From Isoetes taiwanensis (lineage: Eukaryota > Streptophyta > Lycopodiopsida > Isoetales > Isoetaceae): DNA of 64,000 nt. Of this stretch, positions 45,163-55,593 are shown piece by piece. Every line of letters begins with the position of its first letter. The first letter of the stretch is position 1. Under the pieces are notes generated by a model. That model did no database searches. It was given only the letters and a program-made list of their open reading frames with translations, and was not told where the DNA came from. The DNA is taken from the NCBI GenBank assembly GCA_021234155.1, contig JAJEKV010000003.1, positions 10,354,413 through 10,418,412 on the forward strand, written 5' to 3'. Position numbers and translations under genes: made by a program.

Positions 45163-46889
45163 ATTACGCCAGGTCTTCCTAATCGCTTGTTGTTTTTCCT
45201 TAGCGCCACCGCCTAACCATCTAGGCCTTCCAGCGTCAACACAAACAGCAAAACAGCAGGAACACACACAGCACGGCATCACGCATCCGATCTAGTCTGC
45301 TCCAGACTAATCTTACCAAAGACCGGGCCAGCGCTAGGATCCCAAACAACTTCTCGCCATGCCAGTATTCGTGGTTGGGCTAGTCATATCATGATCCTTT
45401 TCTTTTTCCGGCTCGAGATTTTAGCCCGCACAGCTTCGCCTATGACCTTTTCCCTAATCCCCAATTTATTCTACTTTACGCCTATACTTTATTTCCTCTG
45501 TTAGCCATCGATTCCCTCGCAGAATAACTTACTCATTAACGAATTCTAAGCAACGTCCGCGCTTTCTTTCTGGCCGATTCCCATTCATTTCCAGCTCTAC
45601 TGGCCGCTGCCAACAAACTCACTTCACATTGCTTCCAGCACTTTCGACCGCCCGGCTGGCCCACAACTTCTGCATCTTTCACATACTTGCCGCTGGTTCT
45701 TTTGTCTAGATTGGCCCCTCAATCTTCCTTACTAGAGTTTTCACACCTGTTTTTTCATTAGCAATGCCTTTGTTCATAATTGGTATATACACATTTCCAA
45801 TTTGATCTGCATCCGTGCTTTGGTTCTTTTGCTTCGATCTCTAAGTTGCATCACTTTGGGCTCTTAGATTGGCTTCGGTCTTTTTATATGCATAAGCTGT
45901 ACGAGTCGCCGGGCCACCAGAACTTCACCGGTGTGGAACTTCTCCATGTCACATGGTTTGCAACATTTCCTCGGCCTGAAATCGTTTTCATACATCGATC
46001 ACTTCACTTCGTGCAAGGATCCTTCCGCTCTGCCCTCATCTATCTCTCAAAGATCTTCTTTCCCTGACACCTTGCACGCATCTCGCAGTCTCGACGCATT
46101 TCTTCCTTCGCTAGTAAGCTTTTGTTCCGGTGATACTCAAATTTGCTTTACCGCCTATTCGAGGCCTGATGTTGAAACGTCGCACTGAGCGATGCACCTA
46201 CCGACTCGGTGCAAAACGTAGGCTCGTGAGGGATAACGGTGTGGAGATGACGATAAAGATCGTGGTGGCATGTGCTAATACGATCATAGTGTACGCCGGA
46301 TAAGGACTATGGGAGCATGCGTGCCAGAATTACCGTGACAAATAGCTGGACAAAGTTTCAATTTTTGCGACGTAGCATGCCGTGAGGCAACTCGCCTTTG
46401 ATGTAGAAGAGGCAAACACCTCTTCTACGATAAAGCATTATCTCAGAGGTCTGGCCATGACGTTGTGGTTTGGGCTCGAGGCCGACCGACCGGGCTTATA
46501 TCATCAGTCTTCAAGAGGGACAGCTATGTCCTTCTCGAAGATGGAAGTCATTTTCTAAAAGACACCTTAATTTCTGCTCAAGAAGATCTCTCCCATGAAT
46601 GACTGTGACGGCCGACAGACTGGTGGTAGAGTGGCGAGAGGCTCTACTAAAGAAAGTGGGCGTATCGAGGGAGGTACAGCACCATCCAGACCGGCCCCAA
46701 CTCCATGGCTTGGGTGTACACTTTAAATTTCATGTGCACGCAAGCTTAGATACTTATTATCATTTTGTCATGGTTTTTCTTATGTTGATTCTTCACTCTT
46801 TTTGTTATCATATCTGCTCTGCTTCCATCTTTTGTATTGGTCCCATAACCCGACATTGGGTTCTCATGACGTTAAAATTTCTATCTATC
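45163..46889 (+). mobile_element. Complete-looking ORF1-only LINE-like element (1.73 kb), unit 2
   Basis: Best-delimited copy: homology to module R stops at ATGATCTCC (45162) and resumes at TTAAGGAATTC (46890). It holds a leader, an ORF1 N-terminal part (HQNFTGVELLHVTWFATFPRP around 45920-45980), a damaged C-terminal part and the 3' stem-loop near 46857, ending TTAAAATTTCTATCTATC. No reverse transcriptase. No clear target-site duplication is visible. Confidence 0.65.
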
Positions 46890-48099
46890 TTAAGGAATTC
46901 TTTTTTATCGTCTCAGAGGCTTAGATGTTCTCGCGATGTTTGAACCGAATGACACATGATGAGTAAATATAATTCATGTATTTTACTATTCATGCATAAA
47001 CTTTGTTGCTTGATATGCTATGGGAGTTTTGCCATTATAATATCACGTTATAAATATTTGTCGTTACGCGGTACATTTAAATTCCTTCTGAGTTTTTTAC
47101 AAGGTATATTCAAGCAGGCTTTGCTAGCAATGCAAATAGATGCTATGTTTAAGGATTTGAATGTGCGACTTTATGTGCACGATTTTTTTCACTTAATCGC
47201 TATCCGCGATCCTTAATTTTTCAAGCCGCCTCTATTTCTTGCAAATGTTGACTTCCAATAGTTGTAAAATGTTTGGCAACAAGGACATCTATTTCATCTC
47301 CAAATCCCCTCAATAATATAATATCGCAAACAAATTCAACATTTCATGAATCGCTTAACAAATTCAATTTTACTGCATTGTTTATCTAGGAGAAAACGTG
47401 AGGGCTCATGTGTACTATACAAACAAGGGAATGTTATCTCCAAAATATACACATAAACACCTATCAACCATGCAATACATGTTAACGATATAGAAGGAAC
47501 ATCCTACTTGAAGAATAACTTAAAAGGAGCTTGATTGCATATGTATTTTAATTGCAAAGATCCCTAATGAATATTTTCTAGGCAAACGCTTCGCTTTAAG
47601 CAAATGGAGAAAAAGACTATGGATGCCGGAAGGGTGGTGAATTGATGAGATAGGATAGGATCAATAGTATGCTACTAAGATTTTGTATTAAACCCGACAA
47701 GGTGTAAAATAGCCATCCTCTGTTGTCCGTGATAGGTTCAAGACTCGTGATTTCATTGCATTAAAAATAGAGTTGATATGCAAAGGCTTACTTTTGAACT
47801 TTGTTGCAAGAAAACAAAAATTTTAGCATTCTTTTATGAGTCAGCATGAAACAAACATTTGAAAAAATACATGTCCGCCTCGGTTTTGAAGGAGATGATT
47901 CCTCGCGATTCATTCAAATCAATGCAGTAACATTCTCACGCTGGGAAGATCAGCCGTTCCCGGCAGCTTCCCCATCCGCTCTAAAATGGTCTTCTATCCA
48001 TCCGCCCGGGCGCGCGTTAGCTAACGTCACCATCGAGATATTTGCCCCGTATAAATAGCACATTTTGCCCCTAATCAATCAATATTTTGTTGCATTTTG
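46890..48099 (+). repeat. Module R, copy 2, right part, unit 2 (internal deletion)
   Basis: Counterpart of 13934-15550. About 0.4 kb corresponding to 14275-14683 is missing at 47222. Confidence 0.8.
48050..48057 (+). promoter_or_regulatory. Candidate promoter TATA box of chimera, unit 2
   Basis: TATAAATA about 140 bp before the ATG at 48192 (AGAATGGCTGG). Counterpart of 15502-15509. Confidence 0.4.
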
Positions 48100-48191
48100 A
48101 GTCCGGCAGCCGCTAGATGACTTCAAAAGCAATAATATAAAATGTGGGTAATAGGTCATAAACTTGCTTCACACGCTGTTCTGTTAGAAGA

Positions 48192-50037
48192 ATGGCTGGT
48201 AAAGCCGCTTGGAGCAGCTGGTTTTCCCGCAGCATGCATATGGTCATGGATGGATGAAGGGCAAGCATGGCGAGTTCCACAATCTCGCTCTTGGCACGTA
48301 ACAAAACAAAATGTAAGAAGGGAATTTCCACACAATCTCGCTCTTGGCATAGAAACAAACACAAATGTAAGAAGGAATTTGGGGGTAATGTAAGAAGGAG
48401 TCGGAGCGAAAAGAGAAGCAGAGGGAATTTAGGCGTAAGAAGAACACGCTCACAGCTTGGCCTTAAGAAAGAGGGGTGTAAAAATTCGAAAAGAGATGCT
48501 TAATGTATACATTAGCGGCATGGATATTGACTTGGAGCGGTACGAAGAAAGAAGAAAAAGCAAAAGCCACTAAATCGCGAGAAAGACCGGAGTGGATGTT
48601 AAAGATGTTGGACAACAAGTTGGAGAAAGCCGAGGGCCGGGTGAAGAGGAAGTTGCCAAGTCTACCCCCGGATTGCAACCTTGCTACTCGGGGCCTGACA
48701 TAACTGACATTCTTTTACGCCAAGACTTCGGAGCTCTACGCAGGCTGGATTGTAAGGGAATCTCAAAGTATGGAAACCGCACTTCCTCGTTGCTTGCACT
48801 CGAACCTTTGCAATGGGCTCAGAATTGGAGCAATGTTAGTCACCCAATCTTCTTTGTGGGTCTTACAAATCAGGTTATAGTTTCCAGTTCTACCACATCT
48901 ACCCCGTTCTCTATCGATGTTTCTCCACATGGTCAGAGGATGGCTCTAGGCCACTTGAAAGACTTTTTTGTTGATGTGAAGATGGCAAAGACATTGGCAT
49001 TTCCAATACATCCTCTGCAACTTGAAGTTTCGGACCGAAGCCACGCTGTAGGGCACAAAGGAGCTGTTACATGTCTCACATCTACCTGATTCTTTGGTTT
49101 GTTCCGGATCACAAGATAATTCCATCGATTTGGCTACCCCTGACATTAGGATTGTATGTATGTTCTTGAGGGCACCATTCTAAGCCCATATATCGCCTTT
49201 GTTACTTTGGGACTCTTACCTCATCTCATCTCAAGATTAGATGGTGATATCAAAGTTTGGATAACAACAGATGATGGTGTGCCTAAGATAATCGTGGCTC
49301 ACATTCCTCGCCTCGGACATACTCCTCTCAAAATTTCTATATCAATGGATTTTGGTAAAAGCCTGCCTCCTCTTATGTTCCTATAGTATAGCAACAATTC
49401 GAAGTCTTCAATCTTCCAAGTCTTATGCACTCCGGTCGATGTCAACCGCCAAAGATGTTACATCGCTTTATATAGCTGAAACCGGCTTGTTTTCAGCACA
49501 TAAGGTGGGATTGTCAACGTTTAACCTTCCATCTCCTTCAACAATGATAGGAGACTACATCAACAAAAGCATGATAAGGATATCCGGTTGGGGTATGTGA
49601 CATGCTTGTAAACATTTCAAGTAGATAAGCTCTTCAATTTAAAAAGGCCGTAAAAATGTACGTGATAAAGGCCGCTGAAAGAGCACGAGAAAAATGTACA
49701 AAATGTACAAAGGAGCACTTCAGAAAAGTATCGCTGCCTTGCTGCAAAAGCAAATTGTAACATGCACAAACAAATTTGGTTATGTGTCGATATATCTTTG
49801 TAAATATCATGATGCTAGTGAATTTGCTAGCACTCATTTTGGAATTGAATATTGATCTAAATCTTCAAGTTCATTTTGCAAGATAGTCCTTTTTGTTGGT
49901 ATTGCAAGAAACATGCATTTTGTAGTTGTAGCGAGGTATATTGTATATGCAAAAGTTAAGGCATGGATGGAGAAAAAAGGACATGGAAGCTTTACACATT
50001 CGTAAGGCACTTGTAGAAGAGGAAGAGGTTTTCGGCA
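48192..50037 (+). pseudogene. WD40-repeat gene fragment (ZFWD-like), unit 2
   Basis: Better-preserved copy of 15646-17487. An open frame at 48592-49089 contains ITDILLRQDFGALRRLDCKG, SIDVSPHGQRMALGHLKDFF and GHKGAVTCLTST, the last being the start of a WD40 blade. LDGDIKVWITTDDG (49240-49280) is a blade end. SMSTAKDV and IAETGLFSAHK follow in another frame. The segment before the first blade has no family I recognise. It ends at a GTAAG donor near 50038. Confidence 0.5.
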
Positions 50038-50121
50038 GTAAGTTAGTTGTCGCTTAAGTGGTGCATTAATGTGAAAAGTCAATCATTATTTGACGTGGTC
50101 TAATTTTTTTCGCTTTTGCAG

Positions 50122-50836
50122 AAAGCAAAGCTTCGAAAGGAAACGCTTTGAAAAAGCTAAGACTTAGATGCTAAATTGACATCTCCACTAGGTCATCAAA
50201 TTGCAGAAATTCCACTTGACCCAAAAAGTTTCCAAGATGCTATTGTCTTCGTGACCGCTTGGTTGCTCATCCGAGGTAGTCATTATTGCCGCGAATGATG
50301 TCCGGTCTAATCAACTGATATCAAGCTACTGGAAGGCAAAGGGAGCTTGATGAGGCAAGGAGCCGCTTTTCAAGATCCAAGGTGATCTCCCATCAGCTAC
50401 CTTAATGTGTATGAAGCCTTTATTTCTTCTAACAAATCATCACAATGGTGTCACCGAATCGCATTAATTATCACCCATGAAGAAAGTTCTAGATGTAAGA
50501 GCCCAAATTTTAGCAAAGGTTTTACAATGGCATGAACATGAGATCATGTGACAAAGATATTGAAAGAGTCAGGAAAGTCAGAGCTTCAGCGTTTTATGAA
50601 TGCTAGCCAACCGCAGGCAGATGGGAAATCCTACAAAGTTGTTCGCGGGGGGGAATCGAGTTACTCATTCATCCATCATCGGGCTTTATTTAGAGCAACT
50701 CCAAAATGGCTTGTGTTTCAAATCATATTTTACAGTCACCATTTATTACATGAAAGATGTCTCTACAATTGATCGCTCATGGCTAATCGAGGGTTGCACC
50801 TCATTTCTTCAATCGGCGAGGACCGAAAATGAGTGA
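50122..50836 (+). pseudogene. DEAH-box RNA helicase C-terminal fragment, unit 2
   Basis: Counterpart of 17566-18281, starting after TTTTGCAG. It shows KLTSPLGHQIAEIPLDPK, RQRELDEARSRF, SYKVVRGG(E)S, LFRATPKWLVFQIIF, YYMKDVSTIDRSWLIE and a stop at 50834-50836. Only the HA2 and OB-fold parts are present. Stops at the same ancestral positions as in unit 1 suggest that the gene was already broken before the duplication, although some breaks may be sequencing artefacts. Confidence 0.72.
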
Positions 50837-51925
50837 ACAATGGCAACACTTGGCAATCCTCCATCAAGCATTTCATAATGTAAGCAAGTTAAAAATTGCA
50901 CACTTGCAGTGCATTTACATGCAACTTCAATGTTGCCTTGAGCCAAGCTTTGTTTGCTCCATCCCAAAGCAATAAGAAAGGCTACCATGTCCATTCTACT
51001 AACATATTTTAAGTCGATGGAGAATCCCTCGAGAATGTCAAACCTGGCAGGGATTGCAGAGTGACTGATCCGATTCAAGAAAGTTTGGTGGTCTTATTGT
51101 CCTCGATGGAAAGAACTTGCATTTACATTAACTCTGTTGAAATGCTTGTTAAGTATATCGCTTTAATCTATAGTACATGCTCTTTTGTGATCTAATGCCT
51201 ATGTGAGATGCTTCGTATTCCCCGCGGTCTTCTCTTCTATGCAATCAAATTACTAAAAGGCCTTCTTTATACGGTTGTGACCTTCAGATCCAGCAAGCAG
51301 GCTTGACTCAAAGCATTGTGATAATGCAAAATAAAGAAATGAAATAAATTACTGGCTTACGGATTTTGATCATCTATCTAGCGAGGAAGTTAAGAAGCAA
51401 TTACCAATCCATGTGCCCTTCCTTGGTTTCTAAATCTGCATTCAAATTGCCTGCTAATAATTGAATCTCAACCCTGCAACATGTAAATTGAGGGCTGGAT
51501 GCTTACTATAGAATGAAACATTAATGAGTTTCCAACTTTGGCTAGGCGACTCCTATTTAAATAGAAGTTGGCATGTTTTTGAAGAGAAAAAGTTCGAGAA
51601 ATATAATGAAGCCGCTATTATTTATGTAGTATCGGGCTAACATCCGTCAGCAGGGCCCCTCGAGAATAAACTTCTTAATTTCCAAAATCCTATTAGTAAG
51701 AACTCAAGCTGTTGTCTTCTTGGGGTGGTTGTGTTATCTTGTCTTCGGTTGTGTTCGATGGTCTTCTGTGAGTGTTTCTTCTGTAATCTTCCTTGCTATT
51801 TTTCCCCAATTTTATGCTCATTCCCTACATGAAATAGGCAGACTATCTATTATTAAAATTTTAAGCAATTTTTTAAAATAGCTTTGTATTTTGCCTTTTT
51901 TTTTTCCCCTTTTCCCCAAATGCCC
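50837..51925. other. Downstream region of helicase fragment, unit 2
   Basis: Counterpart of 18282-19379. No further gene seen. Confidence 0.5.
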
Positions 51926-52075
51926 CTTGTAGAACTAGTGAGCTTCTAACGTGCTAAAGCCCATCCTCGATAATCAGGCAAAATGGATGGCTCTTTAAGG
52001 CTTGTAGAACTAGTGAGCTTCTAATGTGCTAAAGCCCATCCTCGATAATCAGGCAAAATGGATGGCTCTTTAAGA
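51926..52075 (+). repeat. 75-bp tandem duplication, unit 2
   Basis: Two nearly identical 75-bp copies starting at 51926 and 52001, as in unit 1. Confidence 0.9.
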
Positions 52076-52842
52076 TTTTGGGTATTTTTTGGCATGTTCC
52101 GTTGCCAAAAAATAGGGCTTTGCCAAATGGATTGATCTCCAAGATGTTTGGAAGTTGTTTTCCTCACTGTTTCCTTTTTTCATGAACATTGGAATTGTTG
52201 GTTTCTTCATTCTTGGTCAGTTCTTCATGGTTATTCTTTCGATGTTGTTAAAAATGTTGATCCAAGGGAATTTCAGGTAGTCTAAGTGTTCTTTGAGAAG
52301 TCTACTTCTATATGATTCTAAGTCTTCACCGCTATATGATTCTCATTTGCATTTTACCTAAATTAATGATCATTTTAAAAAAAAAAAATAAAATAGAGGG
52401 TATAGAAAATTAGGGCATTTTTTTATACAAATTTTACAAATATATGGGGTAGGAAATCCAAGATGGAGGAGCTAATGTGATGGATTAATTGAGGAACCTT
52501 CATTTTGTCGTGATATATAAAGGGGTAGATTCAAAGCCATCAACTCCTTTTTGAACATTTGATTAATAAATAATGTTCGCCCATGCCGCCTACATAGCTT
52601 CTAGAGAAGAGGATTTCTTAAGGATCTTAGGCTTCCCCACCTACAATAGTAAAATGATCGCCTTGTCAAGGCGCTTTTTAAGTGAGCCGAGAGAATTCTA
52701 GGAGATGAAAAACCCTGACAACATCAACTACTCGATACACAATTCTTCTCTAGGAATGCATGATATGATCAATACAAAATCCTTAGGGGCTACTTTGACT
52801 TGTGTAGACCCAGATCTTAATGTGTAAGAGCAGTTTTATTAA
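52076..52842. other. Spacer before CACTA terminus, unit 2
   Basis: Counterpart of 19528-20295; nothing recognised. Confidence 0.5.
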
Positions 52843-53110
52843 CACTACAAGAGAATGATGGCTAAACATCAGAATAATCGTCAGAGAGCTTTCATAAAAC
52901 GCATAACCGCCAGTTCCTTATTCCCGACGAATGTACCGACGAAGTTTTATCCGACGATTTAACGCCGTAATAATCGCCGATAATTAGTCGATGTAGTCAG
53001 ATGAATAGTCAGAAACATAGTTAGTGTATTAGTCAGATATTTAGTCAGACGCTTAGTCAGCTTATTAGTCAGATAAATCGTCATCTTCTTAGCCAAACGA
53101 TTCAACAATT
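52843..53110 (+). mobile_element. CACTA transposon terminus, unit 2
   Basis: CACTACAAGAGAATGATGG followed by TTAGTCAGA-type subterminal repeats, clearer than in unit 1. No opposite terminus is found in the unit. Confidence 0.72.
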
Positions 53111-55068
53111 AGTCATTGTATTTGTTGGTCTATGAACTATTGCAATGTTTATATACCAAACGTGGATTTGAACCCCGATATTCCAGCCTTATAATAAGAC
53201 TCTAACCTTTAATAAAACTTACAAATTAAACAAAGAAAATTGGTTATAGAATTTTAGCAACACAAGATTCTAGTATATAAGAAGACAACATGCTTGTAGA
53301 TCCAAGCATTTGTAATCATAATAACAAATAAAAATCATAGCGCAAAATGCAAATGATGCCATTACATCTATAAACATTAAAATTTCTATATCGAATTATC
53401 ATTCAAGAGGTATCACATCCAACCTCTTTAAATTCCAAACACTAAAACCCTAAAATTACCATGAAGCTACCAAAACTAAGGAGCAAGTATCTTTCAATAA
53501 TATTCAGCCATAAATAGAATGCTTAAATACTATGAAAAAATGCAAAATCCGTAAGGAGATCTAATATGGAAAAATTTAAGTAAAATGGGTCAAATAGTTG
53601 CAAAGATTGCACAAAGCCGTTTCAGACAAAACCTTGTGCATCACCAGACCATTCAAAACCAATAAATCTTTTATGTTGCATTGTTCTTTAAATCAAACTA
53701 AAACTTCATGCATAAAACCTATTTTTGATGTGTCTTGAAATGTTTGAAGTTCCTCCTTGTCCGATTGAGTTTGTTTGTGCAATACAACTGAAGCATGTCT
53801 TCGTGACCTATTTTTCATGTTGTAGAGCAAAGACTTGCAAAGACCTCTTATGGAGTAACAAAACCAAATAAATGTGGCAATATTTAACTATTTCCAAATC
53901 TATATTTGTAGCATGCATTTGTAAACCCCGCCCAACATTCCACACTTGTGAAACATGTGTTAGTCGTAGAAAACCATAAGGCATATCCATAGAAGCTCTA
54001 GAATGTGTTTTTCAAAAGCAATAAGGCACTAAAGAAATAAATACTGAGGAACGACCAAGCCAGGGTAGGAATATCAAAAATCTGTACCATTGGGATAGAT
54101 TAAGCTATCTAAGATGGCGTCGCTCAGAAAGCCTTTTGAGGAAAAATTGCTAATTTTTTGAGAATTTTTACCAAATGCTCAAGCTAGTTTTAGGCTACAT
54201 CCTTGTCCTCATTGGCAATTAGCTTCCTTAAGTAAGTACCTACATATAGTTGAAGGCTTCCCTTTAACTTCCCATGCAAAGTCTATGATCATTAGCAGGT
54301 ATCGAGGCCGATCATTGGGGTTAGGTCTCCATCTTTTTCCAACACTCGAGATAGTTATTAGGTAAGTTATAGTCCTCCTAGTAAACAGGTTCACAAAAAG
54401 AGATACACACTTAGATAACTGTTAGCCAGCCTCCCAAGCAAGCAAATGCCCTTCTTAATATATTGATATGGATCAAGGACTTGAACATGATCTTTTGATC
54501 TTTCACTAGCTGGACCTACATAGGCAGTGAATCCAAATTACTAGCGTCTTGCCAAAAATTCGAGCGCCTGCGCCATCATGTCTCCAAGGCCGCCGCCTTG
54601 AAAGATGGTAGTTTTCGCGCTTTTGGTAACCAGTGCTGTCGTTATAGCACTAGGCATGTCTTTTTAAGCAAGGTCGATAGGATTGCCACCACGATGTTCA
54701 CGGTGTATCACTCTTAAGGATCCTGGCCACGATCCTGGCGAGGATATTTCCTGAAAGGGTAAATAATGTGGGGTTAACATTGTCATTTACCTGTATATTT
54801 TTTTCAAGGATCGGGCCACGCCTTTGTCCGTGATTTTTCCAAGACATTGTCTTCCTCGAACCGTGTTACTTACCTGTTTTGAATTCTTCGTGCATCACTG
54901 AATCTTTTTCGTGGGCCCAACGTAGAACCCATGCGGATCATAACTCCTGATAAAAGTCGGAAGTGGTGCATGGAAATAGCCCAGGCCAAACCACATGTGG
55001 TAGGAGACCGTCGCAAAGGATCTCTGCCTCTTTATTAGGACCGAAAGGGCTTAGAGAATTTCAACAAA
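53111..55068. other. Region inside CACTA end, unit 2
   Basis: Counterpart of 20611-22560. Minus-strand frames at 54394-54209 and 53990-53808 may be coding remnants; family not recognised. Confidence 0.35.
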
Positions 55069-55593
55069 TTGGGCATAATCGTTGCTATATGGGAAGGCAC
55101 GAAGAATAATGTGCAAGATGCAATCATATGCAGCGTGGAGGATACAAACAACTTCAATTTGTCAAGTTTGTGTTGCGCTGATGTAATCCATGATCCTTCC
55201 ATCGATCGCAAGCAAGGTAAACAAACCGCAAGTGGCAAGGGGGTGCCTACTAGTGCAAAGGGGTATGGTTGGAACCTACAATCTTATGATTCATTGAGCT
55301 TGTCCGGGATAAAGTGCAATAGATGTATACTCGTTGATTCAAAGATGTGCGTAAAGATCCTTTCACCAGAAGAAACCTCCTTGTATTGCTTTGAAGGCTA
55401 CAAAAGACAACAAACCGCCCTCACGGATGGACATGAATTGGTTGCGGGCGATGCCAAGAAGAAATTCGTTGTCCCATGTGTTGGTGTAGGCTTAACCATC
55501 GACTCCCAAAGAACCTTTGGTGTCTTCGAGCTTATACTATCTCGCAAAAATCCTAGCGGTTCTCGCTACCAATCCCTCCTACTAAATGCTTAA
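55069..55593 (+). CDS. Hypothetical protein fragment (174 codons)
   Basis: The longest uninterrupted frame in the window outside simple repeats. It contains DPSIDRKQGKQTASGKG, KCNRCILVDSKMCVKILSPE and KKFVVPCVGVGLTIDSQRTF. Composition is protein-like (balanced, cysteine pair CNRC), no signal peptide or membrane segment. In unit 1 (22560-23055) the same frame is broken by short indels, several at CAG/CTG sites, so the intact version may be the true one. The ATG is the first in the frame, but the real start or an upstream exon is unknown. I do not recognise the family. Confidence 0.35.
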   Translation: MGIIVAIWEGTKNNVQDAIICSVEDTNNFNLSSLCCADVIHDPSIDRKQGKQTASGKGVPTSAKGYGWNLQSYDSLSLSGIKCNRCILVDSKMCVKILSPEETSLYCFEGYKRQQTALTDGHELVAGDAKKKFVVPCVGVGLTIDSQRTFGVFELILSRKNPSGSRYQSLLLNA

